A stretch of DNA of 19,417 nucleotides, from positions 1-19,417 of the forward strand of contig CBDURG010000023.1 in assembly GCA_965369805.1 (NCBI GenBank). The letters run 5' to 3'. The notes beneath the pieces were generated by a model. It did not search any database, was not told where the DNA came from, and saw nothing but the letters and a program-made list of their open reading frames with translations. Made by a program: the position numbers and the translations under genes. Below are positions 16,701 to 19,417 of this stretch, in pieces (position 1 is the first letter of the stretch; each line of letters opens with the position of its first letter). This DNA comes from JAGLRQ01 sp965369805. GTDB taxonomy: Bacteria > Auribacterota > UBA6266.

Positions 16701-19417
16701 AGGAGGGCTGTCCAAAAGTCTTTAATAGAGGGAAGTTACGGGTTAGAAAATTTACTGCGGCACAAACTTTTTCCCGGGATGGAAGAGGAGATAATTATTA
16801 ACTCCATAACCGGCCGGTTTTGGTATGCCAATGATGTCCGTGATTATTATAAGATAATTCTTGATACCAATAGGGGAGCGAGGTCAGCTGTTATAGGTAT
16901 TTCAAATGATGAAAGAGTCGCATCGGCCCAGATAATAAGGGAAAATCTTGATGCTATGAAAAAAGCTTTAATTGAAATAGATCCTGAGCTTGGAACACGG
17001 TTTTTGGGCGGGATGAAAAATTTAGAGCTTAAAAATTATTATAACAGCGTAGTATACAGGGATATTATTGTAGAAGAATATTTGGAAAATTCTTTTTTTG
17101 CTCCGGACGAGTTTTCCGATTTTGGTAAATATCCGGTTGATTCACCCGAACGCTTATCTCTCTTAGAATCTCAAGCTTATGTTTATGCTAATCTTTATAG
17201 CGCTACTAAGAGCGCTGTATTGGGTAAGTCCGATTGTATTTTTACTTATCCGTCAGAAATACTTTTTAATGAGGCAATAAAAGGGGAATACAATGCCCAC
17301 GCGCTTGATTTTTATAATATTGAAGCCGGGAAAACGCCCGGAGAGGTAATAGATCATTATTTTAATAAAGTGCCTGAATACCGGGTTTATCCCGCGAGGC
17401 TTCTTAACCCGTTTGAAAATATATTGGGAAAAGCGTTTTTGGCTGAAGCGCGAGAGACAAGCGCTTTTGCTGATAAAATAAACTCTTATTTGTCTGCCGG
17501 GCCGGAAGCCGGGTCGATAGATGATATATTAAACAGTTTGGGATATTCTATGGACGCGTTGGGTTTTTCCAGCCTTAGAGATCTATTGTTGAATAATTTA
17601 TGGGTACGAGCTATTAATATAGACAACAATATTTATACTTTTCCTGAAGAATTAACTACCGTGGCCAATTATGAAGAGTTCTATGATATTATGGACATTC
17701 TTTTAGGCCCTCTGGCTTATGTTGGGGAGGCGAGGGCGTATTCTGAAGAAGATGTTGCTAAGGCAATGGCGATAGCTTTGAATATTGTTGATACGCCGTC
17801 AGCTTTTGAAATGAGTATATTAAATATAGTGGGGATACAGACAATAGATGATTTATTATACGTTTTAGATAAATATCCGACAGTTGTTGCGCCCGAAGGC
17901 TACACGCTTACCCCTAAGAAGATTATGGCTTTATTTGCCCTTGGAAGCCGTGACTCTATAAGGGATGATTTTCAATTTTACACGGTTACAGAAAATGTGT
18001 TGCTTGATAACTCTGTTATTCCTGAACCTGTACATCTCCAGCCTCTTACTGAAATGTTTTTAACAGATTCAGATTTTAAGGAACTTTTATTGGTGTTTAA
18101 GGGAAAAGGCTATATGTCTCCGCGGTTAGGGCTGCAATTGGCGGTTTTACATACAGTAATATCCTCCGATCCTTCGACAAGGCTGCATGAGTTAACACAT
18201 GCCCAGCTATATGCCCGCTTAGACGCTGTTGTTAAAGAAACATTGACTGTCCATGATTTGATTGAGTTGATGTTTTTAAATTATAATGATGAGATGATAG
18301 ACTATTATGAGGGACACGCGCAGGCCAGTTTGATTGAAAAACTCGATATAATTGATAAAGGGTGCGGAGAGAGGTTAAATGAATATAAGGTTTGGGGTGA
18401 TTTAGGGTTATTTGGGATACTTTCCCGTGCGGTGAACAAATATCGGGATATTTCAGTTGATATGATAGATTGGGTTGCCGATAACCAGTTGTACTTGTTA
18501 ATTAACGGCAGTTTTTACGCGGAGGAGTTTAAAAGTTATTTGTCTGCGGCTCAAAGGTACGAGGAGTTGACAGGCGGAGACGATTTTATATTTGAATATT
18601 TTAAAGCATATCTTTTATCTCAGGGCGGCCTTTCAGTAGATGAGTTCTTTGATACTTTTGCTTCTGACGTGATTGAGCCCATTGCCGGCCCTGTCAAATT
18701 TATTTTTTGGGCAGACGGCAGTATAATCGTTGAAGGTTCTGACGGCAGAATTGAAACTATTTCAAGAGGTGTTTTTAAGGAATGGAACTGTGAAGAAAAA
18801 GATTTATATGAGTTTAGTACTGGCGCGGGCGGTTATATTGACTTAAGTGATTCAATAGATGTTTCTTATATGATTGGCGCGACATTTATAACACTTAAAC
18901 TGCCGGCTATAATTTTTGTAAATGAGCTTGGGGTTTATCCTTACTATTTTATTTATCAGCCTGATAAAGTAACGATGTATCATGAAGGTGTTGAATTAGG
19001 ATACGCGAAATTCTCTTTGGAAGCGGGTGGTGAAGATTTATGGATAAAAGGATTGGTTACATATACCGCGGCGTTAAGCCAGACGGTCTATGGGGAGTCT
19101 GAGGCAGCCCGCGCGTTAATTATAAATGCGTATAAACTTTATTCCGAAACGGTAAACAGAATAATATTCGCGGATAGCCTGCTTATGGTAGATAACCCCG
19201 CGCTGCCGGCGTATGAATCGTTAAGCCCTGAGGGTGACGAATATTTAGGGGTATTGGCGTTTGACATAGACTATCCTGGCTGCAAGGCTGTTAAGGTGTT
19301 AGAAACCGGCTTGGAAGTCGCGGTTTATACAATAATGCCTGAAGCGGCGCCTGTCGTAAACGATAACAGTAAACTGGTGTTTGAAACAGACGATCCCGCG
19401 GATCCTTCCGATTCCGG
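1644..19417 (+). CDS. Giant secreted repeat protein with kinase-like modules (3' partial)
   Basis: One uninterrupted frame of 5,924 complete codons runs off the right edge (5,927 if started at 1635). Order by residue from 1644: signal peptide 1-27; X1 34-329; R1 330-963; R2 964-1597; R3 1598-2228; R4 2229-2864; X2 2865-3159; R5 3160-3786; X3 3787-4090; R6 4091-4715; X4 4716-5004; non-repetitive C-terminal region 5005 onward with HELTH at 5515-5519. R is a mostly helical-looking repeat of unknown family. X resembles a divergent protein-kinase-like fold. The last residues in the window are an acidic, Asp/Pro-rich stretch that may begin a linker. The gene has its own promoter and no close upstream partner. 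Location is inferred as exported or cell surface from the signal peptide. No transmembrane segment, LPxTG or PEP-CTERM anchor is seen so far. Function is unknown. Giant genes of this style are known in Omnitrophota and related bacteria. Confidence 0.95.
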   Translation, partial: MPKRYFLILLFTVVSTCLLFNGSPAFSETPTYVEDYIYAGQTIHIEWYYDECPADIRESLRTGLIDGGLLVDWREGLSLPAESVMRMDFVGHGMNKYIFKVTFENEVPFAVGLKLISIPRDIPFQFSQIMIPSYTYWKDKVSQGQLPSPEPGNYVVAGDKHVFTREYIDGIDRLEYMILLRNEGKSDLEIVEICLREEAASLWMIWKAADGVIVQDYKYLNTLYTIDEFGKYRAKFFDFDLATDSGSSLGKLFNNAYISLKERMLINVSDSPPDVSNVPILLGYCDGMFLDGMSIAEIFVELDKLADDFPSEVAEAKTIIISQENNPITWVEGLADETVEIKLYSRPNIENALYGQGLLYNICLEGGIDINDIAEIYGLFGMSGEYCYEYMLLIKAVAGNFYYFDIDVLKEGIDPATYDAASVVNFRDSLHIQDPSLTGESLGLVTTDTGKPVEAHQCDSFGYNLPPVSSIDPLISQEVTDWFNAKYPDAVAAGLGFFDAMAAADFFDAGVPAAAIAFFFNGLAEDIVLNMILDVNTVTGSYPDIFDTDFKKYLRERKLKPFDAYTIWFLSYNLGVENADVSNLYNITIGAVTTIVDTVTALYVPADQIEQRLRTEWFEFFNSVSAVDESGFENDDAYHKWVITNIYIPFIQSSKIRIPLFTELRNFIGATYTSINLLKQADPDWAKTLRSMETNATVKRRAFSDRLWKVRYDGFYFNIVVNKVVTVADPGHEVSPYDIDEILGILSEIGEDGKSMLERVAGFTRNEIKEIITEERSSYDYGSSEIAVYEIFVKKSNVDVKRFFLHLQKEGAPVITTAYDNLVYLENICAYDNLYGTGTDSYTGRTGFATERSLYSTRANLLDNGLTDTDINRLELKLLQSLYALTMDESGIGWVITDPAAIGFLQEAPGIYNAYLVDGAKIAKGFDESAMAAYYSDASGPWAERGFVTEDFIVVLNSPTAIIWVEGLVDETQAIKDYARRNIENALYTQGLLYNICLEGSIDINEIIEIYGLFGMSGEYCYEYMLLVKAAAGKFYYFDIDVLKEGIDPAAYDAASVVNFRDSLHIQDPSLTGESLGLVTTDTGKPVEAHQCDSFGYNLPPVSSIDPLISQEVTDWFNAKYPDAAAAGLGFFDAMAAADFLDAGVPAATIAFLFDGLAEDTVFNMILDVTVVTASYPDIFTDTAFKKMLKLNKLTPFDAYTMWFMGYNLGYSNSDLARLYNIQVATVIATTERVTALYIPVDQIEQRLRTEWRQYFDEVKAVDELGFTNFDLYYKYIIDGVHIPFVDSNKIRLIRIVELNSFLGIGVGTEYIASLKNADPEWGERFSKSVKDVVMKNQAYHKRIWPLRYNGFYKGIKVNLEGSKIVKISPYDIDGALGVLSEIGEDGKSMLERATGFTRDEIKEIITEERASYGYGSSEVAVYEIFVKKSDLDVRRFFFHLQKEGAPILITAYDNLVYLQNMCAYDNFYGTAADGYTGRTGFATERKLYSTRANLLDNGLTDTDINRLELKLLQNVYALTMDESGIGWIVTDPAAIGFLQEAPGIYNAYLVDGAKIAKGFEENAMAAYYSDASGPWTERGFVTEDFIVVLNSPTAIIWVEGLADETVEIKSYSRPNIENALYDQELLYNICLEGGVAINDIAAIYGLFGMAGEYCYEYMLIIKTIDSRFYYVDIDVLKEPVSYDPASVVNFRDSLHIQNPSLTGESLGLVITDTGKFVEAHQHHNFGYNLPPLSLIDPLIDQEVTDWFNAKYPDAAAAGLGFFDAMAAVDFLDAGLPAATIAFLFNGLAEDIVLNMILDVNTVTGSYPDIFIDAVFKKMLKTNKLTPFDAYTIWFENYNLGHTVDSLAKLYNIKTATVITITERVTALYVPVDQIEQRLRVEWRQYFDEVKAVDELGFINFDLYYKYIIDEVHIPFAASNKIRLVKAAELNSFLGLGVGIEYVASLKNSDPEWGKRFDESVKDITAKNQAYLKRIWPLRYNGFYETIKVNLAGSAMVKISPYDIDEALGVLSELDNNGKSMLERATGFSRDEIKEIITEERASYGYGSSEVAVYEIFVSQSKLDVRRFFLHLQKEGAPVITTAYDNLVYLENMCAYDNFYGTAADSYTGRTGFATEKSLYSTRADLLDNGFSEIELNRLELKLLHSVYALTMDENGIGWVITDPAAVGFRQEAPGIYNAYLVDGAKIAKGFEENAMAEYYSDASGSWGERGFVTEDFIVVLNSPTAIIWVEGLAGETVEIKLYSRPNIENALYDQGLLYNVCLEGNIDMNSILKVYGFFGMVGEYTYQYFLAVKMTDGKFYYVNIDVLKEGIDPADYNTDSIINLRSVLYAEDPSLIAAVLGFAVTDTNKPVIATQHHTFGYNLPPLLLISPLIDEEVTNWFNEKYPDAAASGLSFFDALAITDFSDISGTGGIPWATLEYLFGIPEDTVFNIAADVNDITGSYPDIFDADFKQYLRQLDTGKLFPFEAYTIWFMSYNLGIANIDIAELYNIKIASVAAIVDKVTAFYVPVDQIEQRLREEWRAYFDAVSLIDKDNFANYNLYFKNIIDTVHIPFAMGNNIRVVRLVDLDGFLELKNSVLLQTLKANDPVWAETLEKASAHVRIKGKVYSERLWPLRYNGFYADIVINKDSIKGNVFPGISSYDIDEALSVLSEIGEDGKSMLERATGFTRDEIVEIKTEEYGYGTDETAVYEIIVTNSVAEIQKFWLCLQKEGAPNIISAYNDLVTLKDQSIYDELYGTGRDSYTSRAGYGTNEGWCISRAVLIERGYTEAEITQIELGLLKSVYAATVDESGIGWVVTDPAAIGFIEVSSGMYKAKLADISRIAKGYSLAELAAFYTDSAGPWADKGYTEASFSSTGDGPPAEDYVYNGKVIHIEWIILEWVSYYSEGMELVKKALIDNGMLLDWTGEAELPDVSNMVIEFLGSGFHKVLYKIYFESELPFVFGYVRNDTHPLTIEEQFNTFYIPVDDYWKNKVSGDIIPVSPSGMVMSIEDPYDEVVKEVFTRGFIDGYSSLDFLDFMVQKLGEPERINILNLITRKQSASLYMIWKGAGQNIIPTDLKSENILFEEDNSGVYTAKYFDFDYAVYNIETLTNLFTHLKNQLYPLNNYAVLLGFFDAMRLDGMRVKQILDLLYTLTGVDTDAVDEAEAIIKSENPVDWIEGLPDETREIKNYARLNIENALYAQGLLYNICLEGNIDISAVSEIFGVFGIAGEYCHEYLMVIKTADSKFYYFNIGVLKEGLNPAAYNVNSVVNFRNSLYLQDPSLTGTSLGAVLTDMGRPVEAHQSDEFCYNLPPQMFTDLMLGEEVVTWWSEKYLQAAEKVGFLDALEIASLSNNGVSWAALEAMFGIPQDTLLAMVGDVNTITGDYPDIFTEIDFKNFLKSKKLTHFDAYTIWYMSYILGKSTSALSKLYNVQDANITTIAGRVTSLYIPVDLIEERLRSEWRSFFDSVKLINESDFVTFDLYYKHIITELYLPFTMANTIRIPRTIDINYFLGVTHTYVENLKKADPEFGGAFEEARAYYTAKIRLYKKRFWKVRYNNFYADIQVNPNTNHPPRISPYDIDEVLGVLSEIGEDGKPMIERATGFTRGVIAEITTNETSSGYGTDEIAIYEIMVKKSETEIRRFWLHLQKESAPSIINAFNDLVTLKDQCIYDELYGMGQDSYTGRAGYATEEGWLYISRAQLIEKGYAEIEINQIELNLIKSVYASTMDESGIGWVVTDPGAIGFIQIEPGMYKAKLADSAKIARGYTYNAMISFYTKDAAWMSRAFIKKDFDISEDVPIEEDYVYDGKTVHIVWDDGNLADEVFIEELEKIRIALKQGLINSGLLVNWLDDKPLPETSTMRMEFLVGGNFKYLYNVFYESEPVFTAGVKNEDFVFNPIEYQFNNVLVPSYSYWYGKVDGGRIPVPEPGSFVVLDIGDIYDKGVFSEECLQGMDRFSYIEYLRQLSVQDQNIGEICFRQESCMLYMIWKATNDVIVGGLSGESVIYAEGQDGAWRPKAFDFDITTEAGFEDLFAHAVDKLKGEIENIILSADLVNTQALLGFYDAMRLDGMRVKQILDLLDTLTGVDADAVAEAKAIIVSDYPIDWIEGLFDETREIKDYARLNIENALYAQGLLYNICLEGSIDIGAVSEIFGVFGIAGEYLYEYFMVIKTADSKFYYFDIGVLKERLNPDAYNVNSVVNFRNSLYFQDPSLTGTSFGAVITDMGMPVEAHQPDDFCYNLPPQMLTDLMLGEEVVTWWSEKYLLAAEKVGFLDALEIANLSNNGVPWTTLEAMFGIPQDTLLAMVGDVNVITGDYPDIFAEDDFKTYLRNKKLKHFDAYTIWYMSYVLGKSTLGLSQLYNIQNTAVTTVVDRVTSLYVPVDLIEERLRSEWIRFFDSVKLINKSDFATFDLYYKHVITEVYLPFSMENTLRIPRTIDLNYFLNVSHTYLTKLKKADPEFAQIFKKAETYYSMKIQIYMKRLWKVRYNGFYADIKVNSDINLLPRVSPYDIDEALGVLSEMGEDGKSMLERATGFMRGEIKEIRIEEKASYGYGTDEIAIYEVIVSKTLTDERRFWLHLQKENAPSIINTFNNLVTLQYQSVYDKLYGMGQDSYTGRTGYATERRLYSPRAKLIEKGYTESEIVQIELSLIKSVYAATMDGDGAGWIVTDPGAIGFIEINPGMYEAKISDFSKIAKGYSLDALVVFYTDLNGTWAGKGYTAASFSPSVDGENYNPYIYDGKEIYIDWVNVPEECESIVTKALIDNNMLLDWIGGTELPPVSNIIIEFVFTGGYKSIFKIYFEDCLPFIFGLVYYPDIPVSVSDQFVYMNAVRSYWKGKIDENKIPVPVPGNVKWVTDPSDGVSKECFTRRYLEGYVGGDFRNFLLEHIEFEAVDGITSLREAMSLYMIWKGSGENKIPGEIKPENIIYMKNENNIFMPFYFDLDYLHEPYNTLKSLFQYLQANLLLAKDTQILLGFYGAMKLDSMTDDEIILKVLTIDDIAHESVADVVDIIENGRAITWIESPGESTEVKFTARRAVQKSLIEGSYGLENLLRHKLFPGMEEEIIINSITGRFWYANDVRDYYKIILDTNRGARSAVIGISNDERVASAQIIRENLDAMKKALIEIDPELGTRFLGGMKNLELKNYYNSVVYRDIIVEEYLENSFFAPDEFSDFGKYPVDSPERLSLLESQAYVYANLYSATKSAVLGKSDCIFTYPSEILFNEAIKGEYNAHALDFYNIEAGKTPGEVIDHYFNKVPEYRVYPARLLNPFENILGKAFLAEARETSAFADKINSYLSAGPEAGSIDDILNSLGYSMDALGFSSLRDLLLNNLWVRAINIDNNIYTFPEELTTVANYEEFYDIMDILLGPLAYVGEARAYSEEDVAKAMAIALNIVDTPSAFEMSILNIVGIQTIDDLLYVLDKYPTVVAPEGYTLTPKKIMALFALGSRDSIRDDFQFYTVTENVLLDNSVIPEPVHLQPLTEMFLTDSDFKELLLVFKGKGYMSPRLGLQLAVLHTVISSDPSTRLHELTHAQLYARLDAVVKETLTVHDLIELMFLNYNDEMIDYYEGHAQASLIEKLDIIDKGCGERLNEYKVWGDLGLFGILSRAVNKYRDISVDMIDWVADNQLYLLINGSFYAEEFKSYLSAAQRYEELTGGDDFIFEYFKAYLLSQGGLSVDEFFDTFASDVIEPIAGPVKFIFWADGSIIVEGSDGRIETISRGVFKEWNCEEKDLYEFSTGAGGYIDLSDSIDVSYMIGATFITLKLPAIIFVNELGVYPYYFIYQPDKVTMYHEGVELGYAKFSLEAGGEDLWIKGLVTYTAALSQTVYGESEAARALIINAYKLYSETVNRIIFADSLLMVDNPALPAYESLSPEGDEYLGVLAFDIDYPGCKAVKVLETGLEVAVYTIMPEAAPVVNDNSKLVFETDDPADPSDS
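1743..2630 (+). repeat. Module X1: kinase-like, all key residues present
   Basis: Residues 34-329. It opens with EDYIYAGQTIHIEW, the shared entry of all X modules. The kinase-like features are FVGHGMNKYIFKV (G91-x-G93, glycine-loop position), then VGLK with K114 23 residues after G91 (22 in classical kinases). LWMIWKAADG follows, then D216-Y-K218-Y-L-N221 (catalytic-loop pattern D-x-K-x-x-N), and D238-F-D240 (DFG position). The K-to-D distance of 102 residues fits a kinase-size insert. No HRD histidine, APE motif or obvious alpha-C glutamate is visible, so this would be an atypical or aminoglycoside-phosphotransferase-like relative. The end, LGYCDGMFLDGM, leads into R1. Kinase-like assignment is inference; repetition of the module is seen directly. 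Confidence 0.6.
2631..4532 (+). repeat. Repeat R1 (634 aa), unknown family
   Basis: Counted from its first Trp, the landmarks are WVEGLADET (1-9), NIENALYGQGLLYNICLEG (19-37), EIYGLFGMSGEY (46-57), FYYFDIDVLKEG, SLGLVTTDTGKPVEAHQ, GFGYNLPP-like turn, LGFFDAM, LDVNTVTGSYPDIF, PFDAYTIWF, DQIEQRLRTEW, LWKVRYDGFY (about 378), SPYDIDEILGIL (about 406), SEIGEDGKSMLER (about 418), YGSSEIAVYEIFV, FFLHLQKEGAP (about 474), YTGRTGFATERSLYSTRA, and MDESGIGWVITDPAAIGF (about 558). Composition suggests helical hairpins with a few beta pairs. No known enzyme motif was recognised. It is followed directly by R2 with no linker. A 265-base stretch is almost identical to R2. Confidence 0.9.
4533..6434 (+). repeat. 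Repeat R2 (634 aa)
   Basis: Residues 964-1597, exactly the same length as R1. The middle is nearly identical to R1 at DNA level (4795-5059 against 2893-3157), whereas the part after about 5200 follows R3 instead (ELGF, LYYKYIID, VHIPF, RIWPLRYNGFY). The first 30 residues, ETQAIKDYARRNIENALY, follow the R5/R6 style (E-T-R-E-I-K-x-Y-A-R) rather than the E-T-V-E-I-K-x-Y-S-R-P style of R1, R3 and R4. R2 therefore looks like a mosaic of other copies. Confidence 0.9.
6435..8327 (+). repeat. Repeat R3 (631 aa)
   Basis: Residues 1598-2228. It is three residues shorter than R1 and R2 because of an in-frame loss after VLKE (KEPVSYDPAS against KEGIDPATYDAAS). It is closest to R2 in its second half. EIGEDGKSM has become ELDNNGKSM here. 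The C-terminal strand FVTEDFIVVLNSPTAII leads straight into R4, as in R1 and R2. Confidence 0.9.
8328..10235 (+). repeat. Repeat R4 (636 aa), transitional copy
   Basis: Residues 2229-2864. The start matches R1 and R3 (GETVEIKLYSRPNIENALY), but the later part moves toward R5/R6: GYGTDETAVYEIIV, FWLCLQKEGAP, YDELYGTGRDSYTSRAGY, GMYKAKLADISRIAKGY. It lacks the FVTEDFIVVLN exit strand and instead ends SFSSTGDGPPA, passing into X2. It has an extra Gly/Thr stretch (GTGGIPW) where R1 to R3 have GVPAA. R4 is thus intermediate between the two repeat groups. Confidence 0.88.
10236..11120 (+). repeat. Module X2: kinase-like, beta3 lysine missing
   Basis: Residues 2865-3159, entering with EDYVYNGKVIHIEW. 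It shows FLGSGFHKVLYKI (G2925-S-G2927), then LPFVFGYVRN where X1 has the lysine, so this position is not Lys. YMIWKGAGQNII precedes D3060-L-K3062-S-E-N3065, the most kinase-like catalytic loop in the protein (compare D-L-K-P-E-N of eukaryotic-type kinases), and D3082-F-D follows 17 residues later. The end LGFFDAMRLDGM, with the 100 bases after it, is close to X3 at DNA level. Confidence 0.6.
11121..13001 (+). repeat. Repeat R5 (627 aa)
   Basis: Residues 3160-3786. It starts WIEGLPDETREIKNYAR. It shares with R6 the features VVTWWSEKYL, FGIPQDTLLAMVGDVN, HFDAYTIWYMSYILGKS and VDLIEERLRSEW, so R5 and R6 form a subgroup distinct from R1 to R3. Its exit, DISEDVPI, differs from R4 and leads to X3. 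The DNA at the start (from 11142) is nearly identical to R6 (from 13935), indicating recent duplication of an X+R unit. Confidence 0.88.
13002..13913 (+). repeat. Module X3: kinase-like, catalytic loop lost
   Basis: Residues 3787-4090, entering EDYVYDGKTVHIVW. It has a glycine-loop-like FLVGGNFKYLY (G3853-G3854) and AGVK with K3875 22 residues on, but the catalytic loop reads GGLSGES (13587-13607): the D, K and N positions are G, S and S. The DFD motif is kept at 13656-13664, at the same 17-residue spacing as the other copies. If X is a kinase-like fold, this copy is a pseudokinase-like version. Confidence 0.6.
13914..15788 (+). repeat. Repeat R6 (625 aa), last full copy
   Basis: Residues 4091-4715, starting WIEGLFDETREIKDYAR. 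It is very close to R5 through the first 200 residues, then differs by point changes (MGEDGKSMLERATGFMRGEI; YTGRTGYATERRLYSPRA). MDESGIGW has become MDGDGAGW here. It ends YTAASFSPSVDGENYN, similar to R4 rather than R5, and passes into X4. Confidence 0.88.
15789..16655 (+). repeat. Module X4: kinase-like, Asp replaced by Glu
   Basis: Residues 4716-5004, entering with YIYDGKEIYIDW. It shows FVFTGGYKSIFKI, then LPFIFGLVYY without the lysine. YMIWKGSGENKI precedes the loop G-E-I-K-P-E-N (16353-16373), where the catalytic Asp position is Glu, and then DLD at 16422-16430, again 17 residues after the Asn. The end LGFYGAMKLDSM and ITWIESPGEST resembles the X-to-R boundary of other copies, but no full R follows. 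Confidence 0.6.
16656..19417 (+). other. Non-repetitive C-terminal region of the giant protein (open)
   Basis: Residues 5005 onward. The first 20 residues (WIESPGESTEVKFTARRAVQ) still echo the R entry, after which similarity to R fades. Most of it looks helical (YSEEDVAKAMAIALNIV, SLSSLRDLL-like hairpins), with the HELTH segment near residue 5515. From about 18690 it becomes more beta-rich (FIFWADGSIIVEGSDGR, FITLKLPAIIFVNELGVYPY). The window ends in an acidic, Pro-rich stretch (ETDDPADPSDS) that could be a linker. No family was recognised beyond the possible peptidase part. Confidence 0.8.
18120..18360 (+). other. Possible zinc metallopeptidase-like segment (HExxH...E)
   Basis: H5515-E-L-T-H5519 (18186-18200) lies in the helix RLHELTHAQLYARLD, preceded by PRLGLQLAVLHTV, which would be the supporting segment. 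Thirty-seven residues after the second His, YYE5556-GHAQASLIEKL (E at 18309-18311) offers a third-ligand glutamate followed by a small-residue helix, the gluzincin arrangement. Known families of this type are zinc-dependent proteases. The motif is short and could be chance, so activity is inference. No His, Asp or Tyr transition-state residue was assigned. Confidence 0.4.

Overview
This window is almost entirely one giant coding sequence on the + strand. It runs from about 1644 to the right edge (5,924 complete codons and still open), and a roughly 1 kb gene-poor stretch of decayed gene remnants precedes it. The first 655 bases are the 3' end of an unrelated glycine-rich gene. I translated the giant frame codon by codon and found no in-frame stop.

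Layout: 2-655, C-terminal end of a Gly-rich, probably beta-helical surface protein; 656-886, no convincing gene; 887-1111, an orphan RCC1-repeat fragment; about 1143-1450, a frameshifted relic of an IS256/mutator-type transposase; 1468-1496, a good sigma70-like promoter; 1644-19417+, the giant gene.

The giant protein begins with a Sec-type signal peptide. Mature residues follow the order X1-R1-R2-R3-R4-X2-R5-X3-R6-X4-C-terminal region. R is a repeat of about 630 residues that I cannot assign to any family. X is a module of about 295 residues that also recurs. R1 to R3 repeat with a 1,902-base period (the R3 to R4 step is 1,893), whereas R4-X2 and R5-X3 repeat as composite units of 2,793 bases. 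X carries, in order and at protein-kinase-like spacing, a Gly-loop-like strand, a possible beta3 lysine, a D-x-K-x-x-N catalytic-loop-like motif and a DFD/DLD motif exactly 17 residues after the N position in all four copies. I infer a divergent kinase-like fold in which only X1 keeps every key residue. The non-repetitive C-terminal region holds an HELTH motif with a possible third ligand glutamate, which suggests an embedded zinc-peptidase-like domain.

Organism: a bacterium of moderate GC using the standard stop TAA. Very large secreted repeat proteins next to Gly-rich beta-helix and RCC1-type proteins are reminiscent of Candidatus Omnitrophota and related environmental lineages known for giant genes. 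This is inference from gene style only; no marker gene is present. No RNA gene, CRISPR array or intact mobile element was found. How the parts work together is unknown; a large exported or cell-surface protein with several enzyme-like modules set in a repeat scaffold is the simplest reading.
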